The notes under the pieces are model-generated. The model was not told where the DNA came from. It did no database searches and saw nothing but the letters and a program-made list of their open reading frames with translations. From contig CBDFFJ010000003.1 of NCBI GenBank assembly GCA_965246765.1, positions 124,001 through 188,000 on the forward strand: a DNA stretch of 64,000 nucleotides, written 5' to 3'. The stretch comes from UBA1952 sp965246765. GTDB lineage: Bacteria > Bacteroidota > Bacteroidia > Chitinophagales > Chitinophagaceae. Below are positions 54,855 through 63,018 of this stretch, in pieces. The translations under genes were made by a program, and so were the position numbers. How positions within the stretch are numbered: the stretch's first letter is position 1; each line of letters starts with the position of its first letter.

Positions 54855-55775
54855 TCATTTCTTCAGGGCTGCTTGCGCGATTTGAAAAATTACTTCGGGA
54901 ATGTTTTCCTTTTCCACCGTGACGGGTATAACTCCGATTTTCAATAAGCGCTCAGCCTGCTCATTGCTTGTGCCTGGTGTCAAAAAAGCAATGCCGATAG
55001 GCCACATTCTTTGAATGCTTTCTCGCGCATACCAAAGGTTTAGATAGTCGATGTACGGGCGAACATCATTTTCTAAGGTCGCAGCGGAAACGCCGACCGA
55101 GAGAAAAATATTGCGCCTAAGAAACTCAATAAGGTACCCTCTCCAATAATCGCGGTCGTCTATCAAACGAAGCTGAAATTCTTCCTGCGAGAAAATGAGA
55201 AAGTCAGAGTCAATCCCATATTCCTCGCTATGGGGTAAGTAGCCGTGAACATGAGCAATAGTAATATCAGAAGTTCGCTCCAGTAATTGGTTTTTTGAGA
55301 GCGTATTTATGTCGAGACCGAGTAGGCCTAAATACCATTCCAATATGCTATCAAAATTGTACGAAACAATGTTTCTAATCGTTCCACGCTTTTTCCCCAC
55401 GATCATCGCGGACAGAGCAATCAGTAAGTCTTTATTCGCAGTACTAAAGTCAAATTTTACACCATGATAGAGATGCTTCTTAACTGTCAGGAAATAACGT
55501 TCGTCATCACCATCAAAGCTGTCTTTAATAGAACTGATGATGCCTTTGAGTTCGGTCGTGTTGTACGCGCGTCCTCTGTCATGCGTAGTGGATTGCACCT
55601 CGTCAGCAATATTCAATACGAGGTCTTTCCATAAAGGAAGGCCCAGGTTTAAGGAAACGCCAGCGCCTAACAGCAAACTGAGTGTTCCTGTATTCAGGTA
55701 GCCCGCCAATAAGTGAATGGAGGAGGGAATATTATCCCTTGCATCTTTTAGCAGAAAACCATAATTAGCTGTCAT
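54855..55775 (-). CDS. SIR2-domain protein, likely defence effector
   Basis: The 306-residue product is a SIR2-like NAD-binding protein: LSLLLGAGVSLNLGLPLWKD at residues 32-51 (GAGVS loop), RNIVSYNFDSILEWYL at 134-149 (the N-Y/F-D motif with Asn140 and Asp142), ITIAHVHGYLPHSE at 171-184 (His177) and NIFLSVGVSAATLENDVRPY at 222-241. These residues are those used to cleave NAD in known SIR2 effectors (Thoeris ThsA, DSR, SIR2-HerA). It is the last gene of a four-gene operon and overlaps the upstream gene by 11 bases. NAD depletion on phage infection is the inferred role. Confidence 0.92.
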   Translation of the reverse strand: MTANYGFLLKDARDNIPSSIHLLAGYLNTGTLSLLLGAGVSLNLGLPLWKDLVLNIADEVQSTTHDRGRAYNTTELKGIISSIKDSFDGDDERYFLTVKKHLYHGVKFDFSTANKDLLIALSAMIVGKKRGTIRNIVSYNFDSILEWYLGLLGLDINTLSKNQLLERTSDITIAHVHGYLPHSEEYGIDSDFLIFSQEEFQLRLIDDRDYWRGYLIEFLRRNIFLSVGVSAATLENDVRPYIDYLNLWYARESIQRMWPIGIAFLTPGTSNEQAERLLKIGVIPVTVEKENIPEVIFQIAQAALKK

Positions 55776-56574
55776 TTTCTAAAAGCGATACCTGTGTGAT
55801 AAAATTGCTTTGCTCCAAGGTCCCCTTATCTTTAAAGAACTGAAACACGGTGCTAAGCAGTGAGAGAGCTTCATCTTGTCCGTCACGCTTTATCCAAATC
55901 CGATAATTACCAAGCCTATCGAAAGCAAGGTCTAAAATGCCCCTTTCCTTTCGGTAACACTGCAATCTAAGGGAAGCGGTTTCCAACTGTACCGTAGACA
56001 TCGTGTCAATAATTCTGAATACTTCGGATTCCAAGGGATTATCGCCTTGTATATTGATTTTAGTGGCGGCTTTTTGTTCCTTAACCTGTGCCGAATATTT
56101 CGTGACGGACACAGAGGCTGCATTTTCAAGAAACTGGATAATACCTTTTGCGTCTTTCATCAATTCAAAGACCGGAGTGAGCTTTGGTTTGAAAAACGTC
56201 GTTAATGAAGGCAGGTAATCGAAATATTTTTCAAAGAGTTTACCCATTTGGACATACGGATACGCAATAAACGTGAAAAATTCCCCGCCGTGCTCAAAGT
56301 TGGCGGCGTATACATCATACCAGTAAGACGGTTTGTTGTCGGCACCAGCGGACGGACTCAGCGACATCATAGATGGCGCCCCGTATGCCCTTTGGAGTTC
56401 TATCTGGAAGTGTATGTAGTATAACGAATGCGCCTTATCCACTACCACCTTCTTCTCTCTTTTAGGAACGCCGAACAACTGAAATAATTTGGCTTCTTTT
56501 AGCCTCATTTCATTCCTAAAAAAAATCACGTAATAGTGATGTGCTGAAGCAATCAGCGAGCTATTAATGTCCAT
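55765..56574 (-). CDS. Unknown protein of the SIR2 operon (269 aa)
   Basis: I do not recognise this family. The 269 residues show an N-terminal helical part (NEMRLKEAKLFQLFGVPKRE), a strand-rich middle (SYWYDVYAANFEHGGEFFTF), a helical stretch (FELMKDAKGIIQFLENAASV, VTKYSAQVKEQKAATKINIQ), and a C-terminal alpha/beta part (LRLQCYRKERGILDLAFDRL, NYRIWIKRDGQDEALSLL). No signal peptide or membrane segment. It overlaps both neighbours by 11 bases, which implies fixed stoichiometry with the SIR2 protein and the 745-residue protein. It may be an adaptor. Confidence 0.8.
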   Translation of the reverse strand: MDINSSLIASAHHYYVIFFRNEMRLKEAKLFQLFGVPKREKKVVVDKAHSLYYIHFQIELQRAYGAPSMMSLSPSAGADNKPSYWYDVYAANFEHGGEFFTFIAYPYVQMGKLFEKYFDYLPSLTTFFKPKLTPVFELMKDAKGIIQFLENAASVSVTKYSAQVKEQKAATKINIQGDNPLESEVFRIIDTMSTVQLETASLRLQCYRKERGILDLAFDRLGNYRIWIKRDGQDEALSLLSTVFQFFKDKGTLEQSNFITQVSLLENDS

Positions 56575-58801
56575 GGTGAGAGCTTAGTGAAAGTAGCAAC
56601 CATGCTGCATTGCGCTCAATCTCATCTTCTCTGCGCTGATTACTGAATCTAGAAATTTCCCGCTCCAACTGGTCTAACAAAAATCGAACTTTGCTTAAAA
56701 TCGGCTTACCGGCGAACGAATTTGTAGCTATCTGATAAGAAATCCTGTTGCCCTGCTCATCGGTACTGTCTTCATCCATGCGATTCTCATCTTTGCCATC
56801 CAGGATATCTTCAATCTTACCGATGAAGTAATTGTTGACCATGTCGCCGACAATACTACAGTTATAGTACCGAAACTGCAAATCCTGGAAATCGGTTGCG
56901 CTATCTAGAATAGATTCTATTTCAATCCCGATAGTCTCGTGCATGCCCCTATCTCTGATTACATGAAGGACCTTTCTAAAGCGGGCTACGCTATTCCCAA
57001 ACCTGTCTTTAAGATCCCCGGTTTCGGAAAGACCTATTACGATAAGTGTCCGTAAAATGTACTGCTTCAAATCGTTGGTTACCGCTGGGATGGTTGACCA
57101 TGAAAGCCAGATGGACAGTAGGTATGTATCTACATTCCTTTTATAGATGTAAGCAAAATCGGCTATATGTACAAAGATTTCAGTTATATCTTTATACAGA
57201 TTTTGAACAAGTTCCTTCAGAATTGCTGCGGATGGCATAAAAAGCTTTCTCCTTTTCTCTGCGTCAGCACGCAATGAGTTGATTTCTTCATCATCGCTGA
57301 TACGGGTCAAAGAACCATAGTACGTTGAATTCACTGCAAACTTCAGTAAAATCAGGGTGAAATAGTCTTTGTAACTAATACCCCTGATATCTTTGCCATT
57401 CATCGCCCCATTGAAAGCGTCTTTTATAAATCCACGAAATTTTTCAAGCCAATCTTCATACGACTGACCTCGCCGCGAAAGTGGTGGCGTGATGAGCTGA
57501 TCGAGGATAAGACGAACATGATGATGGATTATCTCATGAGAATAGTTTATTACGTTCCAGTTTAAAGAATGACCTTCCACCAGTACTTGGATTGCGGCCG
57601 TCGCATTGAATTCGTACTCCCGAAAGCCCAGTCTGCCGCTAAAAAACGATAGCCTATGGAAAAAGTCCTCCGGTAGAACCGGCTCTGCAACTACACCCAT
57701 GTTGATAACTTCGTCCCGAACTTCATCATGCAACCAACAATCAATTTCAAAAAGTGAAGGCTCTAAAAACGAGACATACCATTTCGGATTGCTGCATATC
57801 GCTGTTTTATAAATAGTTGAGTCTAACTCCTCAAATGGAAGAGTAAAAATCGCTGTTTCTATTTGGATAATCAGTTCAAAAAGGGAAGCGACCGCTGTTC
57901 CAATGCCCAGTAGTGAATAGCGGCGGATCAATCCATGATGCGAGAGCACGGGAAAGACTCCTGCATATGCTTGGCTGTAAATATAGGAGAGTGAAGAATT
58001 GAACTGTACAATCATTCCATGGCGATCGTTTATCAACTCCTCTCTTTTTCTGCGAGCTTCGGGCCTTTGCAAAATTGCCTTGGCCTCATCAACACTCTTT
58101 GCATTCAAAGTGCCTAACAGCGCGTTGGTGGGTATAAAACTTTCGTCGCCAAACAGAAAGGCCAAGTCATAAATAAAGTCTTTGCTATTCTCAATAGTCG
58201 CTTTGTGCTTTTCAAAATATTGAGGCGTGAATTTGCTTGACGCTGTCAGGAATTTATCAACAGATATGATGTATTCCGATAGGGAAAACTTTAAATAAAG
58301 CGGCAGACCGTCTGAGATAGCAATGTTACAAGAATGTACCTTGCTGGCCTCATGCAGAATTGTAAAACCGACCCGTGAGTGGGTGTCAATAGTACCGTTT
58401 TGAATTACCCATTGCTCAACACCTAATACATTCTTACCGGATTTCAATTCCTCAATTACATTGTCGCTCAAATCGTCTTCGGGTTCTTCTATAATGACAA
58501 AGTTGGCGACGCCCAAAGAAAACCAAAATTGGTTTTTTGACTTAAACTTCTTCAGTATATCTAAAAATACCGGATATACTGTGGGTACTATAGCAAACGT
58601 AATCTTAGAGCCATTGCTTAAAAAAGGCAATTCGGCAACGCCCTCTTCGTCGAAAGCAAAGAGCGGACTGCTGACAAAAAGGTTGGGAATATGGCAGGAC
58701 GCCGGATCGCTTAGCGATAAGCTAACGCTTGCAAATTCGCTATCTGGATAACGATTATTCTGCCCTTCAACTACTAAGAAGGCCCTATGATGGTGACTCA
58801 A
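56564..58801 (-). CDS. Unknown large protein of the SIR2 operon with HEIIH motif (745 aa)
   Basis: I do not recognise this family. The first ~200 residues are strand-rich (FASVSLSLSDPASCHIPNLF; VGFTILHEASKVHSCNIAI). From ~residue 240 the protein is mostly helical. At residues 422-426 lies HEIIH within INYSHEIIHHHVRLILDQLI, the zinc-binding HExxH pattern, with candidate third ligands further on; a metallopeptidase activity is inferred and untested. The C-terminal ~200 residues are long helices (TYLLSIWLSWSTIPAVTNDL; QLEREISRFSNQRREDEIER). The start is TTG at 58801, directly after the TAA of the upstream gene, so translation is coupled. It is probably the sensor or platform of the system. Confidence 0.82.
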   Translation of the reverse strand: MSHHHRAFLVVEGQNNRYPDSEFASVSLSLSDPASCHIPNLFVSSPLFAFDEEGVAELPFLSNGSKITFAIVPTVYPVFLDILKKFKSKNQFWFSLGVANFVIIEEPEDDLSDNVIEELKSGKNVLGVEQWVIQNGTIDTHSRVGFTILHEASKVHSCNIAISDGLPLYLKFSLSEYIISVDKFLTASSKFTPQYFEKHKATIENSKDFIYDLAFLFGDESFIPTNALLGTLNAKSVDEAKAILQRPEARRKREELINDRHGMIVQFNSSLSYIYSQAYAGVFPVLSHHGLIRRYSLLGIGTAVASLFELIIQIETAIFTLPFEELDSTIYKTAICSNPKWYVSFLEPSLFEIDCWLHDEVRDEVINMGVVAEPVLPEDFFHRLSFFSGRLGFREYEFNATAAIQVLVEGHSLNWNVINYSHEIIHHHVRLILDQLITPPLSRRGQSYEDWLEKFRGFIKDAFNGAMNGKDIRGISYKDYFTLILLKFAVNSTYYGSLTRISDDEEINSLRADAEKRRKLFMPSAAILKELVQNLYKDITEIFVHIADFAYIYKRNVDTYLLSIWLSWSTIPAVTNDLKQYILRTLIVIGLSETGDLKDRFGNSVARFRKVLHVIRDRGMHETIGIEIESILDSATDFQDLQFRYYNCSIVGDMVNNYFIGKIEDILDGKDENRMDEDSTDEQGNRISYQIATNSFAGKPILSKVRFLLDQLEREISRFSNQRREDEIERNAAWLLLSLSSHHGH

Positions 58802-59044
58802 TTAGCTTGGATTTACTGCTACAACTTTAAGGTCGTCATGTACCTTGTCATAAGCCAGTTCACCAAGGTAGTCCCCTTCGCCTTTTTTTAGCGACTTTGG
58901 GGGTATAATAGGTTTATCAACGTCTTTGTCGGTAGTAAAGCCGTTTATGGCAGAAGCTTCGTAGTTCTGCTTCGGCTGACCAGACCCGCCGAACATCTCG
59001 AGCTGGGCCTCCCAGATTAGGTGCAGTTGTCTACGTGTGGGCAT
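58802..59044 (-). CDS. Small first protein of the SIR2 operon (80 aa)
   Basis: I chose ATG 59044 (MPTRRQLHLIWEAQLEMFGG), with GGAG seven bases upstream; an earlier in-frame start at 59137 would lie within the promoter dyad. The 80-residue product is helical at the start and charged and proline-rich in the middle (KDVDKPIIPPKSLKKGEGDY). It has no recognised family. Its stop touches the TTG start of the next gene. A regulator or antitoxin-like role is possible only by position. Confidence 0.6.
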   Translation of the reverse strand: MPTRRQLHLIWEAQLEMFGGSGQPKQNYEASAINGFTTDKDVDKPIIPPKSLKKGEGDYLGELAYDKVHDDLKVVAVNPS

Positions 59045-59101
59045 AACTTTCTCCAACAAAAATTGGGGTGGCAAAGGTAGAGTAAAAATTGTGCAGCGAA
59101 T

Positions 59102-59138
59102 AATTATCCACAATTGTGGGTAATTATTTTTATCCACA
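59102..59138. promoter_or_regulatory. 26-bp palindrome and DnaA-box-like 9-mers upstream of the SIR2 operon
   Basis: The bases 59101-59126 form a near-perfect dyad (TAATTATCCACAA facing TTGTGGGTAATTA). It contains TTATCCACA (59104-59112) and the inverted TTACCCACA (59116-59124). A third direct TTATCCACA lies at 59130-59138. TTATCCACA is the consensus DnaA box. The site may be an operator or, less likely, an origin of replication. Confidence 0.6.
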
Positions 59139-60013
59139 TTAACCCTAATACTCGCAATACAATGCAGTCAACAGTTAAATAACAGGTAATGGCGATGATT
59201 TACTAGCTAGAGGATGCGGCTGCCTGAAGGCATAATGCGCTATATAAAGCTGAATGCCCGCGCCATTGCCTAAAATGACTTTATCAATTCCGCCCTGACA
59301 GTCAAGTATTATGCCAGAATTGGGCAAGACGATTAAGAACACCTCTATTTAAAGCTGTATTTCATTGTTTGAAAGAGATGGGGCTTTGCCGTGATTAACA
59401 GTTAATGATCATGCTATTCACCATGATGAAAGCGAATTTCCGATGGTAGCAGTTTTTCGTTACGCAACTTTGTTACTCAATAGGATTCATGCTAAAAGGT
59501 GTAAGAACATTGCATGGAATCTGAAAATACTGGCGCGTGGTCAGAGCATCATGCAATAGGTGTGCTATCGGCACTAACAGTGTTATCAGGAAGCAGTCAG
59601 CGGATCCCTACCCTTCATCATAATATCGCCCCTGATTCTTACTGGCCGCTCGACCTCTTGCAGGAGCTTATTCCACTTATTCCCGTCTCAGCGCCGTCAG
59701 AGGCAAGGACGAAATCTAATCGCGCGTCGGCGCAGCCTTCCCTCGTTGACAAGGCAGAAATCGACAGAGATTGGATATGAATGGCGCCCCGAAACCGACA
59801 AACCAAGGAATAATAGAAATTGAAAGCCTGTAAGTACTGCGCTCAAAGCCGTCCTGTTCTCAATTTCACCCAATACAATCGATTTATTGCGGATCTAGCG
59901 AGGCAGCAGCCGATTTCTGGAAATGACAGAAGATTTCCGGCTCCCTAAAACTGATAAAAAAAGAAGGCTGGAGGCATGTTTTTATATTATGCTACAGCCT
60001 AAATAGTCGGATC
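59139..60013. other. Intergenic stretch without a supported gene
   Basis: About 870 bases upstream of the SIR2 operon show no gene that I can support. One frame of 88 codons (59514-59780) exists but looks non-coding. This stretch may contain remnants of older insertions, and it is AT-richer than the left part of the window. Confidence 0.4.
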
Positions 60014-60121
60014 ATGAGTGATACAACTCCGAATCTCGTTACGTGGGCGCTAACCACATTTGGTCTTGTTGCTTTAGCAGTAATGATCACTTTCACCATT
60101 GCGCGAAAGCGGCTGCACTAA
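60014..60121 (+). CDS. 35-residue single-pass membrane peptide
   Basis: ATG 60014 begins MSDTTPNLVTWALTTFGLVA, followed by a hydrophobic stretch to VMITFT and a basic end IARKRLH before TAA 60119. The plan (short polar N-terminus, one ~20-residue transmembrane helix, positive tail) is that of a membrane peptide or small-protein toxin. A stem GCCGCTTC/GAAGCGGC lies 11 bases after the stop. It is too short for family recognition, so coding status is inferred from its composition. Confidence 0.45.
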   Translation: MSDTTPNLVTWALTTFGLVALAVMITFTIARKRLH

Positions 60122-60132
60122 GGAAAAGAAAA

Positions 60133-60154
60133 GCCGCTTCAAAAAGGAAGCGGC
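60133..60154 (+). terminator. Hairpin after the small membrane peptide
   Basis: An 8-bp stem GCCGCTTC/GAAGCGGC is present with a six-base loop but no T run, so termination is uncertain. Confidence 0.35.
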
Positions 60155-60399
60155 CTGACCTTGCAAATTCAATCTATGAAACGGGCCGCAAATTTAGTCG
60201 GCCCTCTCTATTTCATAACGCATTAACGTAAGCTTATGCTCAGGTGCGTCGCGGGTTAATGATGCTCTCCGAAGGGAGAAACAAGCCAGGCGCGCCTTAA
60301 ACCCTACATTAGTCATGCAGTATACCCTGTGACGTACAATAGGGCAGCCATAGACTTTACCCTGTTTTCCGGCAAGGACAATCAACTCAAAAACTACTA

Positions 60400-62166
60400 A
60401 TGGTCGCCGTAGTAGCGGATTATAAACGAATTTTTGGCAAGCCCCGGCCCGCGGCTTACCGCGACCTGATCAAGGGCATTCCTTCGCGCTTCATTATTGC
60501 GCTGCTGGCAACAGTCAATGATGCATTGCGCCTGAAAGGCAATGGCAGGCATACGCAACATTTTTTGCTGCATGTGCTGTCTGTAAATTTTCCGGAGGAT
60601 CTGAAAAAGAAGCTGCATCACCGGGGCATATTTTCCGGCCTGCTCTCCGGGAAATTCGCCCTGTTCGCCTATCCGTACACTGTTGAATTTATCTTCAGGG
60701 AGATCATGGATTTTCGGGAAGATGACGGCCTCTCCTTTGATGCACGGGAAGCCGAGTTGCTGTTCTTCAAAGCCTATCTGTCTCTGGTCGATGAAATGCT
60801 GGAGCGGGAGACGGAATTATATCTGCCTGCGATAGAAGATGCAAAGCGCGGCGGGCACAACATCATCAAATTGCTGTGGTCGCACCTGATCGGGCAGTTT
60901 GAATTCATGAACCATAAGGCAGCGCTTTCCGATGCGGTTTATGAGCGCTTCAGGGGGCGTGCATTCACGAGCTACCTGGAGCGGCATGCGCTGTTTGGGC
61001 CATTTGCCAGCGCATTCTTCAGGTCGCTGGGTTGCGAAACCGGGGAAGAGGTCACAGCGAAGCTGGACAGCTTTATGATGGACAACCTGCAGCGCCGGAA
61101 TACAGACGCACCTGAAGACAACATCTACATCATCCGCACCGGGCAGGAAGAGCCGTTCCTGGAAGCCCTTTGCCTGGACCCGGAAGAGATCAGGCATGAC
61201 CCTAAGAAACAGATTGACTATCTCGGCCTGAAGGAAAAACCGGTATTCAGGCTGAAGCACAATGAATACATGGTGCCGCATTGGGAATACTATTACAATG
61301 CGCAGGGCACGGGGATTATTTTTTCGTTTTACAACCGCTCTGGAATTGACAAAAAGCTGCGCAGCTTTGGTGATTTTAAATCCAGGATCAGTACAGAATT
61401 CGCGGAAGGAATTCTGTTCAGAAGAACGCTTGAAAAAGCGTTCGGACGCAAGCACGATGTGCTTCGCTTTTTTGGCTGCAGCGATACATTTAACCCGGAC
61501 TGTTACTACCGGCACGGCAATAAGCTATTCATCGTCGAGTTTAAAGATTACCTGCTCGCTTCGGAAGTGATCCAGTCCTCGTCCTACGACAGAATCACTG
61601 AGGAAATCGAAAAAAAATTTGTCGGCTACGATACTCCCGATGGCCGCCGAAAAGGGAAAGGCGTGTCGCAGATTGCCGCGAACCTCGGACTCCTGCGATC
61701 CGGTGACACCTTCTATGAAACTGACCGGCAGGCCGGTCAGCAGAATTTAAGGCTTAGAAACCTTATTGTGTATCCGGTCATTATTCACACAAACAAATAC
61801 TTTGAGCTGCCCTACCTGAATCAGTATCTGGACAAAAGATTTCAGGAGGTGCTGCCAGAGGAAAGCAAGGACGCCTTCCGGTCCATAAAACCGCTGACAG
61901 TCATTAATCTTCAGTATTTCTTTGACCGGCTGCTCCTGTTCGCTGATTCAAAGCTTGAATGGCACGCGGAAATTGACCACTACCACGATACGATAAAAGC
62001 GCGCGTCAAACGCGCTGAAAGGACACGCGATATCAATGACTGGTTCAGGTCTTTAATGCCCTTTGAAGAGATAGACTCCGCGCAGTATCTCAGCATGTCC
62101 CAATACAGGCGCGGCGATACGCTTGATGCATGGATGCAATGCTGGCAGATTAAACCGCCGCAGTGA
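60400..62166 (+). CDS. Unknown protein with PD-(D/E)XK nuclease motif (588 aa)
   Basis: The first ~340 residues are largely helical and not recognised (RFIIALLATVNDALRLKGNG; ELLFFKAYLSLVDEMLERE). From ~residue 334 the PD-(D/E)XK order is present: a helix with an acidic residue (TEFAEGILFRRTLEKAF), then FNPDCYYRHGNKLFIVEFKD with Asp367, Glu380 and Lys382, followed by a helix-rich C-terminus (KKFVGYDTPDGRRKGKGVSQ). This motif marks metal-dependent DNA or RNA endonucleases. The gene is alone on the plus strand next to the SIR2 operon, which suggests a defence role. The start is ATG 60400 without Shine-Dalgarno sequence. Confidence 0.75.
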   Translation: MVAVVADYKRIFGKPRPAAYRDLIKGIPSRFIIALLATVNDALRLKGNGRHTQHFLLHVLSVNFPEDLKKKLHHRGIFSGLLSGKFALFAYPYTVEFIFREIMDFREDDGLSFDAREAELLFFKAYLSLVDEMLERETELYLPAIEDAKRGGHNIIKLLWSHLIGQFEFMNHKAALSDAVYERFRGRAFTSYLERHALFGPFASAFFRSLGCETGEEVTAKLDSFMMDNLQRRNTDAPEDNIYIIRTGQEEPFLEALCLDPEEIRHDPKKQIDYLGLKEKPVFRLKHNEYMVPHWEYYYNAQGTGIIFSFYNRSGIDKKLRSFGDFKSRISTEFAEGILFRRTLEKAFGRKHDVLRFFGCSDTFNPDCYYRHGNKLFIVEFKDYLLASEVIQSSSYDRITEEIEKKFVGYDTPDGRRKGKGVSQIAANLGLLRSGDTFYETDRQAGQQNLRLRNLIVYPVIIHTNKYFELPYLNQYLDKRFQEVLPEESKDAFRSIKPLTVINLQYFFDRLLLFADSKLEWHAEIDHYHDTIKARVKRAERTRDINDWFRSLMPFEEIDSAQYLSMSQYRRGDTLDAWMQCWQIKPPQ

Positions 62167-62441
62167 GCTTTCCGCTCCAACCGGTCTTGCCTATGAAGCG
62201 TGTCGCCGGAAGTCGGCATTGTGTCCGTGTCATTCGCGGGTACCGTGGCATTTGCGAACAAGGCCGGCCCGGGCCAATAACCGTCAACTTATAATTTACC
62301 CAGAATCACTGCGCTGATCAGCAGGCCGGTGTCCTATTTTCGGCTCCGCCGCACCGCCTCAGGGAAGTGCTGCGGATGACGCCTCTGCACCTGCGGCATT
62401 TGACCAATGTAATCAGGGGTTTATTTTATAAAAAAAAGTGG

Positions 62442-62470
62442 TTGACACGCAGTTTATATTATGTCATTAT
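62442..62470 (+). promoter_or_regulatory. Sigma70-like promoter (TTGACA, 17 bases, CATTAT)
   Basis: TTGACA (62442-62447) is spaced by exactly 17 bases from CATTAT (62465-62470), one base off TATAAT in two positions. This fits an enterobacterial-type promoter rather than the TAnnTTTG type used elsewhere in this window. The gene start lies 37 bases downstream. Confidence 0.55.
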
Positions 62471-62506
62471 GGTCTTCTTTCATTAATCAGCAAATGTGGA
62501 GTGACT

Positions 62507-62938
62507 ATGACCATCTTAAAAACCATTACAGATAACATTGGCGATATGCTCGGCACCTCGAAGCTCGCAAAACTGAACAACCGCGTGTTCCGGAGCATTC
62601 TTGGAACGGACATCAAAAGAGCGGAGTACGATATGTGCGACGGGGCGAGCGGCATGCTTGTCCCCAGCCGGAAGGCTGCTGCCATCATCCGCAACCAAAA
62701 TCCGGATGAGCGGCAGAGAATGGCAGATCATATTTTAAACGGCATGGTGGCGAACGGAACTGTTTTCACCGATAACCGCATCGCGGTACTCGCGAGCGGT
62801 CAACAGACGCGGCCGGGCGTAACGAATCTATCTTACAAGGTACGCAACCAGATGAGCAGCTCAGGCAGCCTGAACTTAAACCGGGCCCTGCGCCACCAGG
62901 ACAGGCTGGCCCAGATTCCGCAGCTCCTGCCCCGCTAG
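62507..62938 (+). CDS. Hypothetical protein downstream of sigma70-like promoter
   Basis: I chose ATG 62507, which has GGAG eight bases upstream; earlier in-frame codons would begin inside the promoter. The 143-residue product (ILKTITDNIGDMLGTSKLAK; NNRVFRSILGTDIKRAEYD; AAAIIRNQNPDERQRMADHI) is mostly helical and not recognised. It has no signal peptide. The Shine-Dalgarno sequence and the promoter are both foreign in style for this genome. The 340 bases upstream (62167-62506) hold only the promoter. Confidence 0.7.
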   Translation: MTILKTITDNIGDMLGTSKLAKLNNRVFRSILGTDIKRAEYDMCDGASGMLVPSRKAAAIIRNQNPDERQRMADHILNGMVANGTVFTDNRIAVLASGQQTRPGVTNLSYKVRNQMSSSGSLNLNRALRHQDRLAQIPQLLPR

Positions 62939-63018
62939 ACGTTAAATGAAGCGCTGTTTCTGCTCCCACCGGGGCGAGAAGCAGCGCCTATCCGATAACC
63001 ATTGCCCCGCACGCCGGC

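Noticed and set aside
54855..55775. SIR2 gene as protein deacetylase (CobB-type)
   Set aside because: It lacks the zinc-binding cysteines of deacetylases and sits in a coupled operon with unknown genes.
59514..59780. Frame of 88 codons
   Set aside because: No start context, no family and mixed composition; not convincing as a gene.
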